Assembly: GCA_028278405.1 (NCBI GenBank)
Contig: JANQEK010000015.1
Coordinates: 153,184 to 217,183, forward strand
DNA from: Nitrospinaceae bacterium
Lineage (GTDB): Bacteria > Nitrospinota > Nitrospinia > Nitrospinales > Nitrospinaceae
Direction of reading: 5' to 3'
DNA: 64,000 bases
Position 1 is the stretch's first letter. Each line of letters starts with the position of its first letter. The notes below the pieces were generated by a model. That model was not told the origin of the DNA and ran no database searches. It was given only the letters and a program-made list of their open reading frames with translations. The position numbers were made by a program, and so were the translations under genes. Below, one piece after another: positions 9,524 through 18,553 of this stretch.

Positions 9524-9755
9524 GGGCTTTCCCAGCTTGACATTTCAGGAAAAATCAAATTTTAAACTTTTCTGAGCATACTGTACACCATAGACTGGAT
9601 CGCAGCCCCTCAAATCTTATTATCGGAAGTTATTTCAATAAACCTTGGAAAATTGTTCACTCCCAATCGCGTTTTCGGGAGAGATGGGTTACAATTCGGA
9701 TTCCTTGAGGGGCCGCCGCCCGGCCCGAACATTTAATTTTTGAAGGATCGATGGC

Positions 9756-10502
9756 ATGTATAAAGTGGTGCTGATGCGGCATGGACAAAGTATCTGGAAT
9801 CTTGAAAACCGTTTCACCGGCTGGACGGATGTGGATCTCACCGATCAGGGCCGCAACGAAGCGCAGGCAGGGGCCAAAGCGATCCTGGACGCCGGGCTGA
9901 CCTTTGACGTGGCTTACACCTCGGTTCTGAAACGCGCTATTAGAACCTTGTGGATCACTCTCGATGCCATGGACCTCATGTGGATACCCGTTTACCGGTC
10001 ATGGCGGTTGAACGAACGGCACTACGGTAATCTGCAGGGACTCAACAAAACGGAAACCGCGGAGCAGCACGGTGCCGATCAGGTGAAAATCTGGCGGCGC
10101 AGTTACGATATTCCCCCGCCTCCCCTGCCCGACGGTGACGATCGCCTGCCGCACAACGATCCACGTTATGCAGACGTCGATCCGAAGGACCTTCCGCACA
10201 CCGAATCGCTCAAGGAAACGGTCGCGCGCTTTCTGCCCTACTGGTCCGACACCATCGTACCGGCCATCAAATCGGGCCAGAAAGTACTGATCTGCGCCCA
10301 TGGCAACAGCCTGCGTGCGCTGGTCATGCACCTCGACAACATCAGCGAAAAAGATATCACCGAACTCAATATTCCCACCGGCATCCCGCTCGTTTACGAG
10401 CTGGACAAAGATTTAAAACCCATCAAACACTACTACCTTGGCGACGAGGAAGCGGCAAAAAAAGCCGCCGAAGCCGTCGCCCAACAGGCCCAGGGTAAGT
10501 AG
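9756..10502 (+). CDS. gpmA: 2,3-bisphosphoglycerate-dependent phosphoglycerate mutase
   Basis: GpmA interconverts 3- and 2-phosphoglycerate in glycolysis and gluconeogenesis. The 248-residue protein has the phosphohistidine signature MRHGQSIWN (phosphorylated histidine) close to the N terminus, then [10 protein letters not shown], the substrate segment [11 protein letters not shown] and the second catalytic histidine in [10 protein letters not shown]. The C terminus is alanine- and lysine-rich. The ATG has a GAAGGA site at a workable distance. It is a monocistronic gene with a 232-base upstream gap. A PPi-type phosphofructokinase in the same window (16297) serves the same pathway. Confidence 0.97.
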   Translation: MYKVVLMRHGQSIWNLENRFTGWTDVDLTDQGRNEAQAGAKAILDAGLTFDVAYTSVLKRAIRTLWITLDAMDLMWIPVYRSWRLNERHYGNLQGLNKTETAEQHGADQVKIWRRSYDIPPPPLPDGDDRLPHNDPRYADVDPKDLPHTESLKETVARFLPYWSDTIVPAIKSGQKVLICAHGNSLRALVMHLDNISEKDITELNIPTGIPLVYELDKDLKPIKHYYLGDEEAAKKAAEAVAQQAQGK

Positions 10503-10550
10503 GCATTTAATTTTTAGCCGGGGTTGTTTTCTTAGAGAGATCTAAGTTCT

Positions 10551-10940
10551 TTATTTTAAATCCAATTTAACTGTGTTTCCCCAATAAGTGAAGGTAGCCA
10601 ATCCTAGACTCATATGTTCTATATATTCGTTCGTTGCAGTGGAAATTTTAACGTATCCTGACCCTGGAGCTATAAAGAATAAGTAAATTCCACTTACCGT
10701 TGGAATGAGTTGTTTGTCTTCCCGGCTAGCCCAAAAGTAATCTTTTCCTCGTTTAGTGATAAGTACTCGGCTTTTATTTTTCTGTTGGTTTGTAAGATGC
10801 GTCTCCTTGTTTACATCAAGCCCCGATACTATCATTTTTGTTGGAATTCCCTCGAAGATGATCTCTGATTCTTGTGCATGCGATTTGCTTGGATGCATGA
10901 GAGATATATAAATAACAAAAACAATTAAAATTTTGGGCAT
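10551..10940 (-). CDS. Small secreted protein of unknown function
   Basis: I do not recognise this gene. The ATG at 10940 follows GGAGG and opens a clear signal peptide (MPKILIVFVIYISLMHPSKSHA), leaving about 107 mature residues. The frame continues upstream to 10982, but that extension lacks a ribosome site. The mature part is mixed beta-like and contains VLITKRGKDYFWASRE and a terminal TYWGNTVKL. It has lower GC than the flanking genes, as does the next gene, suggesting a separately acquired islet. It probably acts in the periplasm or outside the cell. Confidence 0.6.
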   Translation of the reverse strand: MPKILIVFVIYISLMHPSKSHAQESEIIFEGIPTKMIVSGLDVNKETHLTNQQKNKSRVLITKRGKDYFWASREDKQLIPTVSGIYLFFIAPGSGYVKISTATNEYIEHMSLGLATFTYWGNTVKLDLK

Positions 10941-11078
10941 GACTGCCTCCAAGGGTGGGTTAGTATGTTGAAAACATACCAAATTATTGACATTTTCGGC
11001 AAGCTGAAATAAAGTGCGGGAGTAAAAGTACCAGTTATATTATGCATAATGAGGTCACCCCGTACTTAGGGAAAGGAT

Positions 11079-11495
11079 ATGGGTCGTATACTAATTTCAA
11101 TGTTGCTCATATTGAGTTTGAGTTGGTCGGCGATGGCAAATGAACAATTTGCTTTAGAATGTGTTTATTTATACGAACAAGATTTAAAGGGCGATTCCAC
11201 CTTTGCTCCAGGTGCCACCACTTATGTTTTTGAAGAGAACAAAAATAAACTAGAACTAGTGAGTATTTCTGGTATTGATTGTAAAGAAATTACTAAAAAT
11301 CAAGTTACGGAATCTGAAATTTCAATAGAATGCATAACAACGCTCAGTGATGAGAAAATAATTGCAAGTTCAATTTCGATTCATAGATTTTCTGGTAATT
11401 ATAGTGAAACAATAGGAACTTTTGAGGAGGGCGGACAAATAAAAGAGGGCGTGGCGCATTCAGGAATATGTCAAAAGAAAACAAAGATGTTTTAA
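11079..11495 (+). CDS. Small secreted protein of unknown function
   Basis: I do not recognise this gene. It encodes 138 residues with a signal peptide (MGRILISMLLILSLSWSAMA) and a mature domain with four cysteines (CVYLYE, GIDCKE, IECITT, GICQKK), which could pair into two disulfides in the periplasm. A GGGAAAGGA-like site precedes the ATG. Codon use is A/T-rich compared with gpmA and recN on either side. It is divergent from the other unknown secreted gene at 10551-10940, and the pair may have arrived together. Confidence 0.65.
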   Translation: MGRILISMLLILSLSWSAMANEQFALECVYLYEQDLKGDSTFAPGATTYVFEENKNKLELVSISGIDCKEITKNQVTESEISIECITTLSDEKIIASSISIHRFSGNYSETIGTFEEGGQIKEGVAHSGICQKKTKMF

Positions 11496-11560
11496 AGTGG
11501 AAAAATCATGATCTTCTCACTCCTTACAGATGCCCGAAATGCTTTGACAGTATAAAGCTC

Positions 11561-11650
11561 AAAACCCAGATTCTTCGTCACTCTGTTCCTCAGAATGACA
11601 AATCGAATATTGAAATTGTCATCCTGAACGAAGTGAAGGATCTGGGTTTT
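11561..11650. repeat. Imperfect long palindrome, dispersed-repeat-like element
   Basis: The left arm (11561-11602, starting AAAACCCAGATTCTTCGTCA) is the imperfect reverse complement of the right arm (11616-11650, ending AAGGATCTGGGTTTT), with a short AT-rich spacer. The right arm resembles the dispersed palindromic repeats seen between genes in many bacteria whose translation reads like NEVKDL. It sits in the gap between the low-GC islet and the recN stop and could also fold as a bidirectional terminator. The number of copies elsewhere in the genome cannot be seen here. Confidence 0.65.
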
Positions 11651-11672
11651 CTTATTGCGTGAGAGAGATCAA

Positions 11673-13364
11673 TTACTTAATCATCTCCCGGGCGTGCTTG
11701 AGTGTGGTTTCGGTGATTTTTTCGCCGCCGGACATGCGGGCGATTTCTTCCACGCGGTGTTCGTAATCCATCTCGATGATGGTGGAACGGGTGCGCTTGC
11801 CGGAAACCGTTTTATGCACCCGATAATGGGAATCAGCCATACCGGCGATCTGCGGCAGGTGGGTGATACAGAAGATTTGTTTATGTTGTGAGATTTTTTT
11901 TAGTTTATTGCCGACCTTTTCCGCAACGCCGCCGCTGATGCCGCTGTCCACTTCATCGAACACCATCACCGGCACCGGATCCTGATCGTTCAGAATGGAT
12001 TTGAGCGCCAGCATGACGCGGGAGATTTCGCCGCCGGACGCGATCTTGGCCAGCGGTCGCAGCTCTTCTCCCGGATTCGGTGAAAATAAAAATTCGATTT
12101 CGCCGATGCCGTTAGCATGGGTCCTGGTTTTTTTGTTTTTGTAAGTGGTGAAGCCTTCTGGGTCGGGTTCGTACTCAAAACGCATTCCGAACTGAACGTG
12201 CTTCATACTCAGGTCCCGAAGCTCTTTTTCCACATCCTTTTTCAATTTCTCCGCCGCCTGTTCCCGTTTTTTTGCGAGATCGACGGCAAGCTTGGCTAAT
12301 TCTTTCTGCCGGGTTTCGATTTCGGCCTTCAACGCATCCATGGATTCCTCACCCAGGGACAGGGCTTCCAGTTCACTGCCGATGGTCTCCCTGTATTCGA
12401 GGATGGTGGCGATGTCGTTGCCGTATTTGCGTTTCAAACCGTTGATCTCCGCCAGGCGGTCTTCGATCTCCTCCAGCCGCGCCGGGTTGAATTCGATCGT
12501 CCTCTGGTAATCGCGCAATTCTTCGGCCAGTTCCTGCGCCTCCAGATAGGCGGTTTGCCCGCGCTGTGCCTGGGTTTCCAGAGCGGGGTCGATTTCCGGC
12601 AGGCCCTGCAGTTCGCGGTCCACCCGGCCCAGCAACTCCAGCGCCGACCCGTCGGTATCCGCCAGCAGGTCTAACGCGTTTTGCACGGACTGATGCAGTT
12701 TTTCAGCGTGGTTCAATTTGTTTTTTTCATTTTTCAATTCATCGTCTTCCCCGACCGACAAACCAGCCTGATCGATCTCGCCGATCTGGAAATTGAGCAG
12801 GTCCTGCCGTTGCAGGCGTTCGCCCTGGTTGGTCTGCATCTGCGCGAGGGTTTGAACCGTTTTCTGGTAAGCGGTGTGCTGCTCCGCGAACGCATCACGG
12901 TCGGTCAGCAATTTCCCGTAATGATCCAGAAGATCGACATGGGTCTCCGGATGCAGCAGGGATTGATGATCGTGCTGGCCGTGGATGTCGATCAAGCGAT
13001 CGCCGATTTTTGACAGCGCGGCTACGGTGAGGTTGCTGTTGTTGAGGTATGTCCGGTTTTTATCGCTGTTGGAAATGATACGTTTGATGATCACTTGGCC
13101 GGCTTCCACCTCGATACCGAGATCCGCGATCAGTGAAAGCGTCTTGGAGTCGTCGAGTTTCAGGCAGGCTTCGACGGTGGCGGTGGATGCGCCGGAACGG
13201 ATGGTATCGGTATCCGCGCGTCCCCCCAGAATCAGGTTGAGCGCATCGATGATGATGGATTTGCCTGCGCCGGTTTCACCGGTCAATACGTTGAGACCGG
13301 AATGAAACTCAATAGCCAGGTTTTCGATGATGGCGAAATTTGTGATGCGGATTTCCTGAAGCAT
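11673..13364 (-). CDS. recN: DNA repair protein RecN
   Basis: RecN is an SMC-like ATPase that acts in recombinational double-strand-break repair. The 563-residue product has Walker A GETGAGKS near the N terminus, the family start MLQEIRITNFAIIENLAIEF, a long coiled-coil middle, the signature LASGGEISRVMLALK and Walker B VMVFDEVDSGISG. The length is normal. It follows the TPR gene 13371-14150 by six bases on the same strand, so the two share a transcript. No SOS box is evident by eye upstream of that transcript. Confidence 0.97.
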   Translation of the reverse strand: MLQEIRITNFAIIENLAIEFHSGLNVLTGETGAGKSIIIDALNLILGGRADTDTIRSGASTATVEACLKLDDSKTLSLIADLGIEVEAGQVIIKRIISNSDKNRTYLNNSNLTVAALSKIGDRLIDIHGQHDHQSLLHPETHVDLLDHYGKLLTDRDAFAEQHTAYQKTVQTLAQMQTNQGERLQRQDLLNFQIGEIDQAGLSVGEDDELKNEKNKLNHAEKLHQSVQNALDLLADTDGSALELLGRVDRELQGLPEIDPALETQAQRGQTAYLEAQELAEELRDYQRTIEFNPARLEEIEDRLAEINGLKRKYGNDIATILEYRETIGSELEALSLGEESMDALKAEIETRQKELAKLAVDLAKKREQAAEKLKKDVEKELRDLSMKHVQFGMRFEYEPDPEGFTTYKNKKTRTHANGIGEIEFLFSPNPGEELRPLAKIASGGEISRVMLALKSILNDQDPVPVMVFDEVDSGISGGVAEKVGNKLKKISQHKQIFCITHLPQIAGMADSHYRVHKTVSGKRTRSTIIEMDYEHRVEEIARMSGGEKITETTLKHAREMIK

Positions 13365-13370
13365 GCGGCC

Positions 13371-14150
13371 TCAGTGCAGGTTGCGTTCGATAGCTTTCTT
13401 CAATTTTTGAAATTCGATCCGGTAGGTCTTGAGGTCCGGATCATCATTCACATGCGAGGCAATGTCCATCGCTTTTTGAAGCTCGGAGCGGGCCAACAGG
13501 TATTGCTGATTTTCAAAATACGACTCGGCGAGAAAAAAATGATTCTCCCAGTATCGGGGTCCATAATCCACGGCTTTTTGCAAATGGTCAATGGATTTTT
13601 TGAGGTCGCCGCCGAGAACCCCCGGCAACTTGAAATACAATCGCCCCAGAGCGCGGTGGGGTCCGCCGCGGTCGAGCGACGGATCGATTTTAGCTGCGGC
13701 TTCCATGTTTTCCCGGACCGGCCCGATGATTTTCAGACTGCCCCAGATGCCATTCAATTCGCCCAGTCTTCCGAGGCACAATCCTTTGAAAAAATACCCG
13801 ACACCGGAACGGGCATCGTTGAGAATCGCCATTTGTGAATGATCGATGCAGGAATTCAGGTATCGAATTTGCTGTTTGGGCAGCAGTCGCGCCAGTTTGT
13901 AGTGGATGTTCGCGATTTCACAATGATCGCCGCTGGCGGTTGATGCGGAATGAAGCAGTTCGTCTTTCAAATCGCGTTCTCTTTGTTTCAGAGATTCAAG
14001 CGAAGAGGTCCCCGTATACAAATGGCATGCGGGCGATTCGTTTTTCCTGGCAGCGGCCGGCGCGCCCAACGCCAACACCAGAATCACTGCTCCGGAAATC
14101 CCGGCGATCCATGACAATCGGCATCCAAGTTTGGGAGTCGTTCTGTTCAT
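13371..14150 (-). CDS. Signal-peptide TPR protein, possibly TatT-like
   Basis: A 259-residue exported protein: the N terminus has a membrane segment (GAVILVLALGAPAAA) with a likely cleavage after AAA. The rest is TPR-like helices, including GYFFKGLCLGRLGELNG, HRALGRLYFKLPGVLGG and a late FFLAESYFENQQYLLARSEL repeat. The pattern resembles TRAP-transporter-associated TatT family proteins, but no transporter genes lie nearby. It ends six bases before recN and probably shares its promoter; a functional link to DNA repair is not implied. It is divergent from the MlaC-like gene. Confidence 0.75.
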   Translation of the reverse strand: MNRTTPKLGCRLSWIAGISGAVILVLALGAPAAARKNESPACHLYTGTSSLESLKQRERDLKDELLHSASTASGDHCEIANIHYKLARLLPKQQIRYLNSCIDHSQMAILNDARSGVGYFFKGLCLGRLGELNGIWGSLKIIGPVRENMEAAAKIDPSLDRGGPHRALGRLYFKLPGVLGGDLKKSIDHLQKAVDYGPRYWENHFFLAESYFENQQYLLARSELQKAMDIASHVNDDPDLKTYRIEFQKLKKAIERNLH

Positions 14151-14238
14151 GATTTAAGTTATACTGGAAGACCTGCAACACCCGAAGGAGCTGGAAGTCC
14201 GGCTGTCTTTTGATGGGTCAATGTATCATATCTCAGTC

Positions 14239-14856
14239 ATGAAACGTCCCAAAACCTTACATTTTCTGGCTTTTGTCACCCTGATTGGGCTGACCGGGTT
14301 TGTTCCAGATTCTTCCCGAGCGGACACCCCGAAATCCACTGTGCAGCAATTGTTGGAGTCCATCAAACAGATGAATCACAAAAAGCCTTTGACCCCGGAG
14401 CAGCAACAATCTAATGAAAATATTTCCCGTCAGGCGCTGGTTCATTTGAATGTGCTCCAGGTCAGCCGGAAAACCCTTGGCAAGTACTGGAAAAAACGGA
14501 GTAAACAGGAACAGGAATCGTTTGTGCAACTGCTGGGAGACCTGTTCCGGTATGTGGCCTTTCCCAATTCCTCCAAGTTCTTCGGCGAGATGAACCTGGT
14601 TTATGCCCCTACGGAGAACGAGGGCAAGAAAGCCACCGTGCCTCTCACCGTCCAGCATCCGGATGAAGGAGAAGTGGGCATCGATTTCGTGCTGGAGCAA
14701 AACTCCACCCGCTGGAAAGTGGTGGACGTGATCCTCGACGGAGTGAGCATGCGCAACAACCTGCGTCTCCAGTTTTACAAGGTCATCAAGAAAAACGACT
14801 ATCCCGAACTGGTCCGGCGCATGCAAAAGAAACTCAAAAAAGCTAAAAGTAACTAA
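14239..14856 (+). CDS. MlaC/Ttg2D-like periplasmic lipid-binding protein
   Basis: The product has a signal peptide (MKRPKTLHFLAFVTLIGLTG) and a mature domain typical of the toluene-tolerance Ttg2/MlaC family, with QEQESFVQLLGDLFRYVAF and RWKVVDVILDGVSMRNNLR near the end. MlaC proteins carry phospholipids between the outer and inner membranes for the MlaFEDB ABC transporter. No mlaFED genes are in the window, so this is either separated from its transporter or serves another partner. An in-frame ATG at 14221 is an alternative start; I chose 14239 because it gives a compact signal peptide. Confidence 0.8.
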   Translation: MKRPKTLHFLAFVTLIGLTGFVPDSSRADTPKSTVQQLLESIKQMNHKKPLTPEQQQSNENISRQALVHLNVLQVSRKTLGKYWKKRSKQEQESFVQLLGDLFRYVAFPNSSKFFGEMNLVYAPTENEGKKATVPLTVQHPDEGEVGIDFVLEQNSTRWKVVDVILDGVSMRNNLRLQFYKVIKKNDYPELVRRMQKKLKKAKSN

Positions 14857-14938
14857 TGCTGGCCCCGCAGAAAATTCTTTCCTATTCCCACTGCCCTTCA
14901 TGCGGTATGATGCCGAAATAACCCTTTTTTAACTGGAA

Positions 14939-16279
14939 ATGAATAAAGCACCCAAAAAAATAGGGATGGTCAGCCTGGGCTGTCCGAAAAACCTGGTCGA
15001 CTCCGAAGCCCTGCTTGGCGACCTGGGAGTGTCGGGCTATGAAATGACACCGGATGAATCGGAAGCGGATGTCATTATCGTCAACACCTGCGGATTCCTG
15101 CAATCGGCGGTCAAGGAATCGATCGACACCATTCTGGAAATGGCCGGACACAAAACCGGCGGTCGATGCGAACAATTGATCGTCACCGGTTGCCTGGCGG
15201 AACGGCATCCCGAAGATCTTCTGAAAGAGATTCCGGAAGTCGATCATCTGCTCGGCACCAAGCAGTATCCGATGTTGAAACACCTTTTGAATGGCAACGG
15301 GCGCTCCCAGCAACGCAACCACACGCATGAACCGGCACAGTATTTTGATACGCCCGGCAATCGCGTATTGACCACGCCGTTTTACTCCGCGTATGTCAAA
15401 ATTGCCGAAGGCTGTTCGAACCAGTGCGCGTTCTGTATCATTCCGAAACTGCGCGGCCCGATTCAGAGCCGTCCGGTGGAGTCGATTGTTGATGAAGTGA
15501 AGCAACTCGCGGTGCGTGGTGTTCGGGAATTCAATCTCGTATCGCAGGACACCACACTCTATGGTTACGATCTCGGCATGAAACACGGCCTCATTCGCTT
15601 GCTGGAATTAATGGCGGAGATTGAGGGGGTTGACTGGATACGCCTGTTCTACAATTATCCAACTGTTTTGACCACGGAACTTATGGATGCCGTACAGCGC
15701 ATCGATAAAGTGTGCAAGTATATCGACGTCCCCTTACAACATTCTCACGATTTCATGTTAAAGCATATGAAACGACAAGAGACGGAACTCGGAGTGCGGC
15801 AGATGATCGACGAGTTGCATCAGCGTATCCCCGATGTTGCCCTGCGTACTACGTTCATCACCGGATTTCCCGGTGAGACGGAGAAACACTTTCAACACAT
15901 GCTCGATTTTATGAACGAGGTTGAGTTCGATCACGTCGGCGTGTTTGCTTATTCCGACGAACCGGGAACAACGGCGTTTGACTATGACAACAAAGTGGAA
16001 CGGGAAATTTGTGAGTCGCGGCGCGATCAGTTGATGGCCGCGCAAAGAGAAATCGTCCTCCGCAAAAATAAGGAACGCATCGGTCAAACACATCCGGTTC
16101 TGGTGGAGGGATTGGACGATGAAGGATTGCTCATGCTGGGACGTCTGCCGTTTCAAGGCCCGGAGGTCGATGGTCAGGTGATTCTCGAGCAATGCGATTC
16201 CGAACCGGGAGCTATTGTTCCCGTGCGTATCACCGGCGCGCTGGAATACGATCTCGTTGCCACCCCTGTCGAAGCGTAA
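14939..16279 (+). CDS. rimO: Ribosomal protein S12 methylthiotransferase
   Basis: RimO is a radical SAM methylthiotransferase that modifies an aspartate of ribosomal protein S12. The 446-residue protein has the N-terminal cluster domain (VSLGCPKNLVDSE, NTCGFL, TGCLAERH with three cysteines), the radical SAM motif GCSNQCAFCIIPKLRG and a C-terminal TRAM-like domain. SLGCPKN and the IPKLRG wording favour RimO over MiaB. The PFK gene starts 17 bases after its stop on the same strand, so they may be cotranscribed, although no functional link is known. Confidence 0.96.
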   Translation: MNKAPKKIGMVSLGCPKNLVDSEALLGDLGVSGYEMTPDESEADVIIVNTCGFLQSAVKESIDTILEMAGHKTGGRCEQLIVTGCLAERHPEDLLKEIPEVDHLLGTKQYPMLKHLLNGNGRSQQRNHTHEPAQYFDTPGNRVLTTPFYSAYVKIAEGCSNQCAFCIIPKLRGPIQSRPVESIVDEVKQLAVRGVREFNLVSQDTTLYGYDLGMKHGLIRLLELMAEIEGVDWIRLFYNYPTVLTTELMDAVQRIDKVCKYIDVPLQHSHDFMLKHMKRQETELGVRQMIDELHQRIPDVALRTTFITGFPGETEKHFQHMLDFMNEVEFDHVGVFAYSDEPGTTAFDYDNKVEREICESRRDQLMAAQREIVLRKNKERIGQTHPVLVEGLDDEGLLMLGRLPFQGPEVDGQVILEQCDSEPGAIVPVRITGALEYDLVATPVEA

Positions 16280-16296
16280 TACAGAAGAAACACGTT

Positions 16297-17493
16297 ATGG
16301 CAAAAATAAAAGGCACCATTGGAATATTAACGGGGGGCGGCGACGTTCCGGGACTCAACCCGGCGATCCGCGCCATCACCGTGCGTGCGTTGCGCGAGGG
16401 CTACCGTGTTCTGGGCATCCGCAAGGGATGGGAGGGGATGATCCGCATCGACCGCGACCGTCCGGCGGAAGAGCAGGACTACTGCCAGGTGTTGACTGCG
16501 CAGATGGTCAACAAGGTCGGACGTTCCGGCGGCACCTTCCTGCACACCTCACGCACTCAACCCTCCAAGGTAAAAAAGAAAAGCGTTCCGTCTCCATTGC
16601 AAAACAAGTATGCGCAGGAGGTCAACGACCTGACGCCGGAAGTGATTCAGAACCTGAATCATCTGGGCATCGATCACCTGATTCCCATCGGCGGTGACGA
16701 TACGTTGAGTTACGCGTTGCATCTTCATAACGAAGGATTTCCTGTAGTGGCGATTCCAAAGACGATGGACAACGATGTGGCTGGCACTGATTACTGCCTC
16801 GGGTTCAGCACCTGTGTCACGCGTACCATTGAGTTGGCCAACCAGTTGCGCACCTCGGCGGGATCACACGAACGGTTTCTGGTGATCGAAGTGTTCGGAC
16901 GTTATGCCGGGTTCAGTGCACTGGTTCCCGCTATGGCCGGGGCCAGCAACCGGTGTATCATTCCCGAACATCCGTTCGACATGGAGCGATTGGCCGAAAT
17001 CCTGTCGGAAGACCGCCGAAGGAATCCCAGCAAGTATTCCATCGTCATCGTTTCTGAAGGCGCCATGTTTGCCGACGGTGGGATGGTATTCGAAGGCGAG
17101 GAAGCCGATGCGTATGGACACAAAAAACTCGGCGGTATCGGCGATCAGGTGTCTGCGCGCCTCAAAGAGTTGTCACCGCAGTACAATAACGGCGAGGAGG
17201 TCGGCATCATCAGCCAGAAACTGGGATATCTTGTTCGGTCCGGGCATCCCGACGCGATCGATTCCATCGTGCCCGTAGCCTACGGCAACATGGCGCTCAA
17301 CCTGTTGCTGGAAGGCAAGAACGGCCGGCTGGTTGCTCTGCGCGACGGCAACTACAAAGATGTTGAATTAAAGGAAGTCGCTTCCCAGAAAAAGCGGGTG
17401 AATTTGAAGAAGCATTACAATACCGACCGCCTGCGACCTGAATTCCGTAATTTCGAAAACAAACCTCTATTCATCATGTCCTGCGACGACTAG
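16297..17493 (+). CDS. 6-phosphofructokinase, PPi-dependent type by key residues
   Basis: A 398-residue PfkA-superfamily enzyme phosphorylating fructose 6-phosphate. The nucleotide or PPi loop GGGDVPGLN is at 13-21. The two residues that separate phosphoryl donors read as the PPi type: Asp135 in GGDDT, where ATP enzymes have Gly, and Lys155 in PKTMDND, where ATP enzymes have Gly. The fructose 6-phosphate site lies around EVFGRYAGF. PPi enzymes are reversible and can serve glycolysis and gluconeogenesis. I chose the ATG at 16297, just after rimO; the frame is open further upstream but that part overlaps rimO in another frame. Donor specificity is inference from residues. Confidence 0.9.
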   Translation: MAKIKGTIGILTGGGDVPGLNPAIRAITVRALREGYRVLGIRKGWEGMIRIDRDRPAEEQDYCQVLTAQMVNKVGRSGGTFLHTSRTQPSKVKKKSVPSPLQNKYAQEVNDLTPEVIQNLNHLGIDHLIPIGGDDTLSYALHLHNEGFPVVAIPKTMDNDVAGTDYCLGFSTCVTRTIELANQLRTSAGSHERFLVIEVFGRYAGFSALVPAMAGASNRCIIPEHPFDMERLAEILSEDRRRNPSKYSIVIVSEGAMFADGGMVFEGEEADAYGHKKLGGIGDQVSARLKELSPQYNNGEEVGIISQKLGYLVRSGHPDAIDSIVPVAYGNMALNLLLEGKNGRLVALRDGNYKDVELKEVASQKKRVNLKKHYNTDRLRPEFRNFENKPLFIMSCDD

Positions 17494-17536
17494 CCCGGAC
17501 ATGCCGGACCAGCCTTTGCCGCACGATTCGGAAAGA

Positions 17537-18553
17537 TTATTCTCCATTCATTGTCGCTTCGATCCAGGGAATGAAGCGCGAAACCCGGGCGTACACGCCA
17601 TATAACTCCGGACGTGCGCAGCCTCTGCCCCAACTGACGACGCCGGCCTGCTTCCACTTGCCGTTTGCATCCTCGACCATCAACGGTCCTCCGCTGTCGC
17701 CCTGGCAGGAATCCTGACCGCCTTCCGGTCTTCCAGCGCACAACATGTTTTTGCTGATCTGGCCTGGATATGAGTTTCCGCATTTCGCGTTGCTGACGAT
17801 GGGCACGGAAACCTGCTGGAGCTTGTCGGATGAACTCCCTCCTTCCTGAAGGTGCCCCCAACCGATGATGGTGGAGGAATCTCCCGGTTGTGCGTTGGTG
17901 TCCTGCCGGTCAATCAAACCTACCGATTCAGGTAACGTGAACCCTGACTGGGGCTCCAATTCCACTAGTGCAAAATCGGAATCATTGGTCTGCGGGTTAT
18001 AGTTGCAGTGGTTGATCACCTTCTTGATATTGAAGACCCGGCCTTCATTGGTGCTGAGATTGTGTCTTCCGATGATGACATGATCGCTCAAACGCACTTT
18101 GCAATGCGCGGCGGTCAATACCCAATGGTCTCCCACCAGAGAGCCTCCGCAAAATGAAAACAAGCTGCCATCTCCCCGGGTGAAGGCAATGGACGCGGCC
18201 CAGGGCCATCTGCCTACAGGAGCGGTATTCCCGCCAACGATTTTGGGTTGGATGGATTCGTTACGCGTCGTGTCCATGGGCGACATACCCCCGTTATCGT
18301 CGAGGCTTCGATCTTTACAGGCGTTGATCACATCCACCTCATGATCGATTTCCGGAGCCGGAGGTTCGGGTGCAACCGGTGGCACAGGTGTTGGATCAGG
18401 TTCGGGAGTGGGTTCTGGAGTCGGGGTGTCCATGGGAGGCACGGGTGTCGGTTGCTCCACAACTTCACCGTCGCTGCTACAGGAAGCCGTGTTGAATACC
18501 CAAAAGAAAACGGCCAAGAGCATTAATTTTTGAGACCATTGTTTGGATTGCAT
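17537..18553 (-). CDS. Trypsin-like serine protease, predicted lipoprotein zymogen
   Basis: A 338-residue S1-family protease. The ATG at 18553 follows AAGGAGG; the N terminus has a membrane segment and a lipobox-like NTASC (Cys25), so lipid anchoring is likely. A proline/threonine-rich linker (about 34-68) precedes the protease. The zymogen cleavage site K-IVGG is at 104-108. The catalytic triad is visible: His150 in LTAAHC, Asp193 in DSDFALVE and Ser287 in GDSGGP. Asp281, six residues before the serine, is the S1 residue giving trypsin-like Lys/Arg preference. Cysteines match chymotrypsin-type disulfide positions. Surface or periplasmic proteolysis is the likely role; its substrate is unknown. 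Confidence 0.92.
   Translation of the reverse strand: MQSKQWSQKLMLLAVFFWVFNTASCSSDGEVVEQPTPVPPMDTPTPEPTPEPDPTPVPPVAPEPPAPEIDHEVDVINACKDRSLDDNGGMSPMDTTRNESIQPKIVGGNTAPVGRWPWAASIAFTRGDGSLFSFCGGSLVGDHWVLTAAHCKVRLSDHVIIGRHNLSTNEGRVFNIKKVINHCNYNPQTNDSDFALVELEPQSGFTLPESVGLIDRQDTNAQPGDSSTIIGWGHLQEGGSSSDKLQQVSVPIVSNAKCGNSYPGQISKNMLCAGRPEGGQDSCQGDSGGPLMVEDANGKWKQAGVVSWGRGCARPELYGVYARVSRFIPWIEATMNGE

Noticed and set aside
11468..11662. Short frame overlapping the end of the unknown secreted gene and the palindrome
   Set aside because: Most of it is coding-like translation of the dispersed repeat; there is no ribosome site.
16192..16296. N-terminal extension of the phosphofructokinase
   Set aside because: This part overlaps rimO in another frame; the ATG at 16297 gives the normal family start.
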